This document shows, in pieces, positions 11,443 to 23,400 of a stretch of 64,000 nucleotides of DNA. The notes under the pieces were generated by a model. It worked only from the letters and a program-made list of their open reading frames with translations. It was not told the origin of the DNA and did not search any database. Numbering within the stretch: position 1 is the stretch's first letter; every line of letters starts with the position of its first letter. The stretch lies in contig OZ026835.1 of NCBI GenBank assembly GCA_964023205.1, positions 12,792,414-12,856,413 on the forward strand, read 5' to 3'. The position numbers were made by a program, and so were the translations under genes. This stretch comes from Lutraria lutraria (taxonomy: Eukaryota > Mollusca > Bivalvia > Venerida > Mactridae).

Positions 11443-11485
11443 ATTGACAACAACAACAAAACGATGAGAAACGGGCGTCAAAAAT

Positions 11486-14400
11486 TCATTCGATTATTTC
11501 TTTTTCATTTAAGAGAATTAACTCCCGTTCAGATTCATAAAGTGTAGCATTACTTTTGTCCAAATCCTCCTCGTGCCGTTTTAAACTTCTTACAAAATAA
11601 AATGCCCCCGATCTGTAATAAAACAAAGTCTTAATCATATTACGTACATTATATCAGGTATCAGAATTAAAACAGTATAGCTAAATGATATGTTTAACAA
11701 ACAATTACCCGTACAAACGAATCAAACGCTGATTTAGAAAATTTATTGCAAACAATTTATAATATAACTTTGTGACCTTGGATGCTCACCTGAGAAACTA
11801 GTTATGGCAATATCACTTATGAATTTGATTTGAACTTGTGCTGCAGTAAATGAAAAAAAAAATGGAAAATCAGACAGCATGTGAACCCTGGGGCGGGGCC
11901 AATTTTGTTAAGTGGTCTCTAGATGATGTTCCATGCCAAATATCTTAGCTTAAGACCATTTGGTTTAAGGCGCGATTGTTTAATTTTTCATTTAGGTTGC
12001 CACTGAGTTCAGAATGGAATGACATTCTTTTAGCAACTTTTGTAAAGGACCGCCTAAAGATCATTCCTATGAAGTTTCTTCAAGTTTGATACAGTCGTTT
12101 CTGAGAAGATGTCAGTAGTATAGGGGTCTTTTTAGAGGCAAACAAACGGGCGCCATCTTGGATTCTATTTAGAGTAACTCATTTGCATATTAGCGTTCAC
12201 ATAATTGCGCAAGCGTAGTGGCCATCTTGGATTCTATTTATATAATAGCCTTTACAGGATTGCGCATGAGTCAAGGTCATTATAGAAAGGTCTTTCAGTT
12301 ATGTATGCCCAACGATTGATCCTTTTATCGTTTTCAAGATGAAACCCTTCCTCCGAGTTGCTACTCATGCAGTAGAAAAACATCTACCTCATGGATATAG
12401 CGTTGACCCTGTTAACAAAGCAATTATGATGGATTGTATTCATCAGTATTTGTGTGATCCTGATATGACATCGTGTCTAATGAATAAAAAAGTGTTCGAA
12501 AAGGAGATGAGTAGAGAGATAGGTGTTTTAGGATTCGCAAAAACTCTGACGCGCAAGGTGAGGGCAGGGTCTTTCAATTGAATGGTCTGGACTCGTGCTC
12601 TTCAGGCGCTTATCTCTGTATAAACATCAAGTTGTGTTATCGATACTTAGCGGAGAGCTTTTTTCACGCGTGTATAGATAACACACACATTTTCAATTTC
12701 CATTTAGTCAAAACAAGAGATCGAACATTTAAAATAAAACTCATGAATTAACGGAGTAATGATCTTTCTAAAATGTGTTGCAAGCATTTCAGCGATAGAT
12801 GATTATTAAAGACGGAATCACTTACTAAAAATAGTAGATTCCATTACAACTGGTCAAACTCAAAATGGCGAATTCATCAAAAAGGCTCAAATTCATGTAT
12901 TATTATTTCTTAGCATCGGAAACAATATGAAAAAGTAACCGCATGATTTAATTCAACAACCTTTAAAAGACATGAGTTAATCCCGACTACATCACTCTAT
13001 AACTTAAAAGGGTTATATTTTCTTACGAAAAATACACGCCTTGCGACAACAATCTAGATCTGGGCTTAAAACGAGTTTTTGTTCATTATATACTTCGGAT
13101 TTCAACATAAATAAATGGATTTTATCGTAAGAAATTGGTCAAATTAGAAGGAGATATTTACGATCTAACTTTTCGTGGAGCTCACCAATAATGTTTAGTA
13201 ATTTGTAAATATTAGGGTATCTATTTCAATGCGTTCTTCACCGTTTCACAATGACGGCCATCTTGCGCGCGATCATGTGATCGCTACCCAACGCTTTAAT
13301 TTACGGAGTCCAGACCCTTCTATTTGAGTGACCCTGGTGAGGGTCATATTCAACAGTAAAAGAAATTACCACATATCCTATAGCTTAAGGGGTACAAGAC
13401 TGCATCATTCGACATATAGTCATGGGATACAGGTACGTCTTTAAGTGCCCCGTCTGTCAGCGAGACAATGTGATGAATATCATTAAACGTCTAAGAACAT
13501 TTCATTCAGTTGAAATAGGGCTGAATTGTGTTAAGATATCAAGACTCATCATAGTGCGCTAACGTTTATTCTATAAATATCCACCAATCACGATCTTCTA
13601 TATAACGAATTGATTAATATACATGTTAGGGCTTGTATTCTATGAATAGAAGATGATGCTATTCTTAATATAGAAAGCCAATCAACTATCAGTGACCTAA
13701 CCTGTAGTGTATAAATGCAGTACTATGACAGTCACACAACTGTTGGCAATCGTACTGACAACATTACCAAATTCGAATTGGGAAACTACCGATACCTTCA
13801 AGTCACAGAGTAGGAAGGAGAACCCAGAGTCGATATAAGGGAATGGTGTGAAGACAAACGCACCAAGAAGGGGATCAGTCTCAGTCTCATGCGATGGAAG
13901 AACCTAGTCGATGCACTAGAGTTCGCTGACCAGGCACTACACCTCAAACAAGCCTATAAGGCTCACCTAGGAGGAAACGTGTTCCTAAGTATTGACGCCG
14001 GAAGTGTGTGTTTGGATATAAGACAGTTTTGGAAACCTGAGAACGAAGTGGTTCCCACCAAGAAAGGTCTTTGTTTGCGACACGAAGAGTACCAGCGCTT
14101 AAAGAATCTGGTACCTGAAGTAGGGAAAGCCTTACCCGAATGACTTAATATTTAGTTTTAAACATAACGAATGATAGAGAGACGTTATGTAGTTAAGTCA
14201 TGAGAGTGTAGCTGGATGAATTGACCTCTGAGATAGATTGACTATTACAATGATGTACACTAGACTAAATCATGTAAACGCTAATATGCAAATGAGTTAC
14301 TATAAATAGAATCCAAGATGGCGCCCGTTTGTTTGCCTCTAAAGAGACCCCTATACTTCTGATGTCGCTTGATTTGTGGACGGACATAATAGTATACTAA

Positions 14401-17400
14401 TACCTCACCCTGACCTTCGCTCAGGTGAGTTAACAATCGTGTTTCCAAGACGACAGTTCCATTTGGATGACTTTCAGTGCGTCATTTCGTCATACCCGTC
14501 CCTCTTAATTTATTTTCATTTTCCTTACAGGGAATTCTGTCCGTAATAAAGGTCTGAACAGTTTTTCCCCTCTTACTATAAAAGTGGAGTTTTATGGTCA
14601 GCCTAATTCATGCGAGTTTTGGTATATATCATATGTCAGCAACCGTGGCGAGCTTTTCTAAAAAATGTCATAATTTTCATCGTTACTGATCTTATATAAA
14701 TAAAGTTCAAAGCTAAGTGATATTCTTACTTTCCAAACCTTTCCCCGTCCTTCGCTGTGTCTGGTAGATGTTTATTCAAAGTCTCTGGTAATAGTAGAGA
14801 AACGAACCCTGATAAAAATGACACTGCTCCAAATATCACTAATGGTAAAGCTTCTCTCAAGGTACCACCATATGACTCAGCCTACAATATAATAATAATA
14901 GATATACAGTAAAACTTCGTTATTACGAGCATCAATATTACTAGCACTAGGCGTATCTCGAGGAAATCATGAAGTCCCGACACTTTTTGTTCTTACTTGT
15001 ATATGATTTTCCATGTTTATTACGAGCATCGTTATCTCGATATCTCGAGCACATATCACGGTCCCGTGACTTAATTTTAAGTGTTAATTACCATAATTAT
15101 CTCGAGGAGTGTCATGTTGGATATCGTTCACACCTGGATGTTGACCAGCGAACACCGTTTTTTCTGCACGTCGTTTGCCAATAAAATAACAAATCTTAAT
15201 CGAATACTTTGTTTTTCACACCTCGTTAAAATCGTTACTCGTGACTTAAAACGACAATTAATGAATCTTGATTTGTTTGTTGCAAGTCTGCAGTCCAGTT
15301 TTTAATATCAAAGTTTTTGAAGTTTAATTATTGTGAGAATTTAGTTTTGAGCACTAAATAACAAGATTGAAAAGCAGATACTAAACAGCAATTTGCATAC
15401 GCAGATAAATCTATGATTCACTTACTGCTATCAATAAAGAGAAAAAATAGTGCAAAAAACACATTTTGAGTAATCCAGTGAAAGGCTCATTTTCTTTTAA
15501 TTTTAGACGTACATGACATTGACATTAGTAATTTTCACGTTATGTCGAAATTACGTTTCACCCTATGTCATTAACACGATTTTCGGGCATGGTATTGCAC
15601 AGTTGAAAACACTCGAACATATTTATGGATAAAGAACTTTATTCAAACAATCAATGCATATTTTATACAATGAACGAACATATTTTTTTCAATTTATACA
15701 TCATGGTGTAACTTTTACGTAAGCACTTCGAATTATTATTGTAAATTAGCCCATTAACCTGCATGAAACAAAGTCTATTTTTCATTCAATGAATAAAACC
15801 CCTTTATAACGAGCACCGGGTTTATCTCGAGCAAAAGGTCTGGTCCGATGACTCCTCGAGATAACGAGGTTTTACTATACATTCATCAATGTCCACTTTG
15901 TACAGGGACACTCTATATATTACAAAGTGTCCCTGCTTTCATAATTGATAATAAACATGTACAGTAAAACCACTGACTCCTCGAAAACCAGAATTGCCAA
16001 AAATCGGACGAATTTTTTAAGTTCCATTTTTTTCGGAATTAATTAAGCATTCTGTGAAATCCGAAATTCTCAGAAAACCAGACTTCTTTAAGCCCGGAAG
16101 GGCTCCGGGTTTGTGAGATTAACTGTATATTCATATTATTTCAGTTCTCAATTCGGTTGAATACCGAAATGAACAACAACGAGTGAGCATACATAAAGCG
16201 CATGCAATTGATGTATTCGAAAATTTTCTACACTGTCAACTAGTATATGAATCGGAATTTCTTCAAGAACTATATCAAGAAATACTTCTGGTTGTTGGAA
16301 TTAACAGTTTACGACAGCTTTTAGACAGTTTTAACTTCATAATACAAAGAACGTATGACAATATTTTAATAAAATGAAATTGTATGTTAGCATGTGTATG
16401 ACACTAATTAAACCCGGACAAGTATTACAACTGTTATAGCTATTAGTTCACTTACCCAGACAACGATATATGGAGCAAACATACTTCCTATTCTAGCAGA
16501 TACAGACGCCCCACCCAATCCTGCATTCCGTACTACCGTTGGAAATAATTCAGCACTGTGAATGTACGCCACAGCATATGCTGCTGTCACACAAAGACGT
16601 CCCACCATTGATAGAGTGATGGTTAATGTATCTGAACCTAAAATAAAATGTCAGCAGTACAATGACTCATAATATAAAACAACGATTTGTGTTTTGTTAA
16701 CTGGGTAAGGGACATCATGCAATCAATGAATTATTACTTCGTGAAATTAACATTGTTATATGTTGTAAACGATCGCCTCGCTTTCAAGCCTCTCTTGGCA
16801 CGCTGTAAAAATGTGTCAATTCTGTAAAAAAAATGTTGGTCGAAATAGGTTAAGTTGGGCGTAAGAAAGTACAGACCAGGTAACCAGAAACAATGTGTAT
16901 CTTTTTACGCCTTATTATTATTATCGAATTTCAATGACATAACAATACACGAAGTTATCATAAATGTTCAAATGTGGATTGACAGCGCTAATCTTTTAAT
17001 GTTTCACAAAAATTAAACTTAAATACTAAAAAAAACTACGAACCTTCTGGTTCATACTCAATGGAAAATATTGTAGAAGCACAAGATAAACCACCAATAA
17101 TCATCATCGAACAATAAAGTTTCCGCCGTCCTACTCTGTCTACTAAGAAAATTACGAGAAAATATGCTGGTATCTCAACAAGTCCAGACAAAGCAAAGTT
17201 CAGATATAGGTCTCCATTCAGGTTGTTAGAATTCAGTCCTTGACCGAAATATGCTAAGGCAACAACTGTCCTAAAATGTAGGGGTAAGGATAGAGTAAGT
17301 AAAAGAATGGTGGCAATTTCTATAAAACAAATTATAATTTAATCATACACAGAAGTTGTTCATACAACAGTTTTTCCAAATTTCTTGGAATAAATCATAA

Positions 17401-20400
17401 CAATCAAATGCATGTTCATCACGGAACACGCAAAGGTAAAAATCGCACAATTAAAGGATTTCACATTTTAAAGCTTATATAGTGACACACACACTTGCCA
17501 TCTGTCATATGCAGTGTTTTTTTCTTATCATTTTGTGCACGTTTATCATTCACGTACTAGCATGTAAATATTTCGTGTCAACATTTTGATATTTACCAGT
17601 TGAAGAATATCACCAATGACCGTAACAATTGTTTCCGTGTTGTGAATAGTTTCACAAAACTTGAGTCATTGTCTTCGTAATCATCCAATGTATTCTTGTC
17701 AAATAATTCATCTGGTACTTTGGTATTATTCCATTTTGCCATTTTTATAATAATAGCCTCCGCTTCTTTTATGCGACCTTTTGTAAGAAGCCATCTTGGC
17801 GATTCCGGTAGTACCCTATTGAAAGAACCAGCATCATTAGATGGTGATTTTGAAAAATATTTACTTATCATTTACACTAGTAGGCGATTGCCTTATTTGA
17901 TAATTAGTTAAATACAACGATCATACCATATATGGTCTAACTGGTAGAGGACTGGCGGCAACTGCCTTGATTCGGATGGTAGTTGTTTACAGATGGTGAT
18001 TCTGTGTGTTTGATTATATTGTGTTAATTCTTGATCGGTCAAACACCCGCCCAAACTTAGTCAACTGGTAGCATAATGGTACATGCTTTATCACTTAGTA
18101 AATAAAGGAATGTCAGTTTACTTACCACCAGTAAAATACAAGGGGAACACAAGGTAATGAAGTATAAAGTTGAATGGTGAACCAATCTTTTAACCAATAA
18201 GCCATTCCAGCCAAGAGTAGAAGACCAGCCACGTATGGAAAATCCGAGATAACACCTGGCCATATCCGCTTCTCGGCGCTAGTTATTTCAACAGCTAAAA
18301 TTAGAGGACTCAAATCTTTTTAAAAAGTCAGAACGTTTTAAATTAAACTTCGTGATTGGAATATTTTGTACCTGTACTAAAATTAATCTCAATATACATG
18401 ACTGACTGGTGCGAGCTGCGATGAACTTCGTTTTAATGGAATAATAACACGTGTATAGTTTATACATTATAAATTGCTTTTTTGTTCTGTTCTGTTGTGT
18501 TTTTTTTCACATTTATTTATTAATAAATAATTATTATTAAGCGATGCTACGGTGATTATATTATCAAACAATTAGTTGATATTTCTTAATCCGAGTGGAG
18601 CCAACTTACTTAGTACATACGCTGGCATAAATGAGCCTACAATGGACGCTCCAAGAAAGAATTCTATCACACAAAACAGCCAGTACGCATGCGCCCAAGA
18701 CAAGGAAATCGACGATGCAACCATGATTAAAACAGAGACATACACCACTGGTTTACGACCATACCTAATGTATACATAATAGACATTTGACATACTTATA
18801 TATAAACTGAAGCAGACAATGCTGTAAAAAGCAAAATGACAATAAATGTGGCTGTAATACCCCCCTTTGGGACGTCGGATTCGGGCCATTATTTAGGCAG
18901 GTCGCGAAACGAGACGCGGGACTCGCATTTGTTCTAAGTGGGACTCGCTCCTCAAAATATGGAGGGACGCCGGATCAGTGGAAAAATAAAAGGGACGCAG
19001 GAATCGTGGGGAGGGGGTATTACAGCCCCAATAAATTCATGTGGTAAAAAGTGTGAAAATATTCTATGATTTTCCTGTGATATTTGGTGTTCCAGTCTGC
19101 TTAATCACAAAAAAATCTTACATCAATTTGGATTGTTCAAGTTTAGTCTCCTTTCCGTTTGTAACAATATCCTTGTTTTCTCATTCACTCAAATAAACAT
19201 CATGTGGAATATCACATTAGGGCAAATACTAAGATCAACATTAATATATTTGAACATACTTTTCTATATTGTGTCATTTGCAGAGGAGCGTCTTTTGGGC
19301 ATTTTGGTCAGGACAGCACTAAGGAAACATGGTAAAGGAGAAAAAGGAGACAAAATGGGGCTGGTGAAAACGGAAAAGACCATGCTTTCGGATATTTTGA
19401 AAACTGGAGGGAGTGCAACAAGTACTAGTGAGGCAACAGGCACAACTGTGCTCAGTGCAGAACAAACAACGATCCAAGAACACCCTAGACCAACCTTCAC
19501 TGAACAGCAGCCTAGCAATAGATCAGCATCAAAGACTAATATCTCTAACTGGGCCATGAAGGGTGATATACTTACAGCAGAACATTATTAGCTATGAATA
19601 TTTTTTAATTCTAATTTTTCAGCAAGAAGCTGCCAAGGTAATAATGAGGTCATTCTTAAAAAGTTTGACAAGCCAGAAGTCATTACAAAGCCAATACCAA
19701 GACAAACTTGCAAACATAGATGTTATGGCACCCGAAAATTTAGTGCATCCCAAGAAAGTAGACCTTGGCTTTGCTACCATTTAGCTATTAGGAAAGGCAG
19801 AGAAAGAAAAGTATGTCAATAATTTGCAAGCACTCACATTCAGCAAGGAATGAATCTTGTTTCAGAAAGTGTGTATCAAGTCAATGGAAAGATGTCAACT
19901 GATGTAATCAGTTGTGATCTATTTGGTAGTTCCTAACACAAAGACATGACAAATAACCCTGGTGCATTACAGCAAATGTTTAAATACCTGTTGCAATGCC
20001 TTCTAGATAACAAACTGAGAGATGCAAATACCTGTGTGTGACATTGTATTACAGCAGTATCGGACATGTTTATTAGAAATTTGAGACTCGAAGAATGGTG
20101 AGTATGCATCATAGAGTACAGACAGCAAGACTGGTCTGTTCTATGATGATATAGGAACTAGACCACAGTACAGTTAGTTGTTCTGTTCATTGTTGAGAAA
20201 GGTATAATGATACTGTCTTATGGCATGGTGTCTGCTGAAATATCTTAAAATAGTGATTATACTGAAAGACAACATGACTTACACGTTTGTTACATACAGG
20301 AGAGCCCACATTGGCATCAAGAGCGATAATAAACCAATTCATGAATGCATCAGTAAAGTATTATACAACGTAGTGAGCAAAGACATGCACACAAGGTATA

Positions 20401-23400
20401 AAGCACATACACTTGAGACCAAGAGGGAGGGAATAGGAGACAGAAAGATAAGGGAATGAAAAAAGACTGCTAACCAACTTGATGAAGCAAAGAAGAGGAC
20501 AGTTAGTTTGAGAAAGGTGGCTGATAACCTAGTAATTAAGGCTAGTGAGCAGGCCAAGGGAGCCGAGAAGAAGAAAAATCTGCGTTAAGGGAAAATCTCA
20601 TAACAAACGGGAAAAATGGAAGATGAAATGCAAAATGTGGAAAGACAACAAAGAAATGAAGATTTGTGGAACATAAGCTATTCAGGGAGATCTGCAGTTG
20701 ATTTGCTTGCTCTTTATTGTAACCTTATCATCTTCTACATTTGGCTGATACATATCAGTGAGCTACTATATGTCCACCAAACCATGTCTTAATCAGTATA
20801 ACTGTCTTAGTATAATGTTTGTCATTGTCTTTGTAAGCAAGTGCTCAAGAACTTCAAAATTTAAATTACACAAGATATTTACCGAATACATTTATAATTT
20901 TGTAGCTAACATGTTGTTTGGTACCTATGTATTATGTTAAACTTTTGACTTGACCTTTGTATGATATATTTGACATTATGATATGTACATACCACTGAAT
21001 CAGCTATGTATGGTGCAGATAGTTTCATGTACATGTGGATACTAGTACTATTTGAGTCCATTGACTTAATCATCTCATTACATTTGTGAATTGTAACAGT
21101 TTTATTTGATTCGACTGTTTGTAACTCTGTAAAGTTTAAAATGTTTGTTATGATTAGAAAATAACAGAAATGGACAGTGGAAAACTTAATTTCGGTCAGT
21201 TAAAAGTCAAGGCATTTTTGGACAGGTTACTGGCAACCCTGAACGAAGGTATATTGCTATATGTTTGCATTCATTTATACGAGGGGTGTTCCAAAATTAT
21301 TGTTACTTTGGTGATTTCTCTTTGATAGAAGTAATTCTGATCATTTTACTTTGCCCTGTCCCTCGAAGTACTCCCCCTCTGCATCTATGCATCGTTTCAA
21401 CCGATCGATCCACTTTTGGAAACAGTTTTCGTACTCTTGAATTGGTATACTCATAAGATACTGGTAAATGGCAGAGCCAAGGGCATTTCTTGATTTATAT
21501 TTTTTTCCAGACAGGTGAAATTTTAGTTTTGGGAACAAGAAAAAGTCACAGGGGGCCAAGTCCGGTGAATATGCAGGGTGGGGGAGGACAGTGACCTTTT
21601 CTGCCTTCAAAAACTCCGTTACAAAGCGCGCCTTGTGTGCTGGCGCATTATCATGTAAGAGTCTGAGGTACTTCAAACCTGTCCGTGGACGGCGGCGTTT
21701 GTAGACTTTCTTAAGTTTTCGAAGTACAACGTCTCTATAATACTTCGCTGTGACCGTTTTGCCTTTTGGAACAGGGATTTGAATGATTGGACCCTTGTTA
21801 TCAAAGAATATGACATACAAAACCTTCCTCACGGTGCGTATTCTTTTTGCAATGCTAGGGCGCCTGGCGTTTTTGATTGCCCAGATTCGATTACTGCATT
21901 TTCGTTTGGGTTCGAAAAAATACACCCATGTTTCATCACCTGTGACCACATTATCAAACGCCTTTTTGCTGTATTTTGGGTATTTCTTCAATAAGGATTT
22001 GGCCTTGTCAACCCGGGACCTCTTTTGGTCGTCAGTTAGTAAATGGGGTATCTACCTGGCATTGATCTTGCCCAGCTTAAGATGTTTCTTTAAAATACAA
22101 TGAATACGTGCTAAAGATAAGCCTGTCATTTTAGCTAACTGCCGGACAGTGTACCTTGCATCTTTTTCAAGGATTTGCCGAATTCGTTCAATGTTATGCT
22201 TCGTTGTTGTTGTTGCAGGGCGACCTGTGTGAGCAGCATCTTTAAGCTGCTGGTGTCCCGACTTAAATCGAGCAACCCACCTACAAATAGTCATATATGA
22301 CATTTGACCCTTCCCATAGATATCACACACCTCACGATGAATATCCACCGGCTTTAAGCCAAGTAGAGACCTACCTTTGATATAGGCCCTAATTTCAATT
22401 ACATTGTCAGCTCTCTTGCCAACCATATTTGTATAGAGTGTAACGAGTGCGCTACAAAATAATGTACACAGCACCAAGGTCAGTGTAATTGTGAGCGAGA
22501 TATTTACCTATCCCACGCTTCAGATATCACGCTATCGCCACGAGGTAGTTTTAAGCTCATTTAGCACTATTTCCACGAGATATTGCGCAAGTAACAATAA
22601 TTTTGGAACACCCCTCGTACATATTATATACTGAGTAGCCGTGCATATTGTACACATTGAAATACATGTTAGGTTAAAATGAAACCATATTTCATTGTCT
22701 CGGCTCAGGCCTGACAATCAAACATAGTTTATCGATCGATTTTCTTCAGTCCTAGAGACAGTATAATGCTTTAAAATCACTTACAAAATGTTATACTTTT
22801 CTATTGGTAAGGAGCCTTGATCATTTATGTTTTTATTCTTCTATATGACTGTATGTGCCAGATATAAACGAATGGTGGATAAATCCGAAACTTATTTTTG
22901 TCAAGGATTATGTTATTTATAGTAGGCTTGACAATATTATTGTGTTAATGGCGGCAAAGCAAAGTATTGTCGGGATTTTGGTGAAGGTTGAAATTAAGCA
23001 AAGACGGTATAGGGCCTACAAAGAATTTGACAGATTGTGACAAGTAATCAAATTCTCATGTGTGTACATAAAGCATTCCTAATTACATTGTAAGTATTAT
23101 GTGTTGAGTAAACGAAAGTTTATATGAGGTAAAAATGCTCAAGTTCACAAATATCTGCACGAAATGAAGCCCAGAGAGGTTTAACTCGGTTGCAACCCCA
23201 ATGGACAAAGCAAACGTACACTAACAAACTTACTTGTCTGCAAGAATGCCGCTAGCGAGAGATCCGACTAACATACCACCATAAAATATCATCTCCGCAT
23301 TAGCTACCCATAATTCTTTGTCACATACGAGATCGACCTACAAACATGGCAAATCAATATGATATTTTTTAACAAAAAGTGGATTTAATAATATACTGTT

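Larger units (their letters stand above)
12114..14360. mobile_element. TIR element with 6-bp TSD carrying PC4-domain ORF; unknown family
   Basis: Terminal inverted repeats of about 90 bp (12114-12203 and 14271-14360) start AGTAGTATAGGGGTC and AGAAGTATAGGGGTC, with only a few mismatches. The flanks are GATGTC at 12108-12113 and 14361-14366, a 6-bp target duplication. The sequence GCCATCTTGGATTCTATTTA recurs just inside the left end (about 12221). It carries three small plus-strand ORFs (12339, 13422, 13715) and is itself split by a hAT-like MITE. AG termini with 6-bp duplications are what Polinton/Maverick elements show, but those are 15-20 kb and carry polymerase and integrase, absent here. 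It could be a non-autonomous relative or another family. Confidence 0.8.
11784..14433. repeat. AGCTCACC-family repeat, broken by a nested insertion
   Basis: GCTCACCTGAG at 11784 and CAGGTGAG at about 14422-14429 are the remnants of a repeat of the family seen at 2439. A typical GGGGCGGGGCCAATTTTG segment lies near 11891. The 12114-14360 element sits inside it. The same intron of gene D has no such insertion. Confidence 0.55.

Noticed and set aside
12339..12581. First ORF of the TIR element as a histone H2B-like protein
   Set aside because: Similarity is limited to helix pattern; no diagnostic residues, and the ORF is truncated by the MITE.
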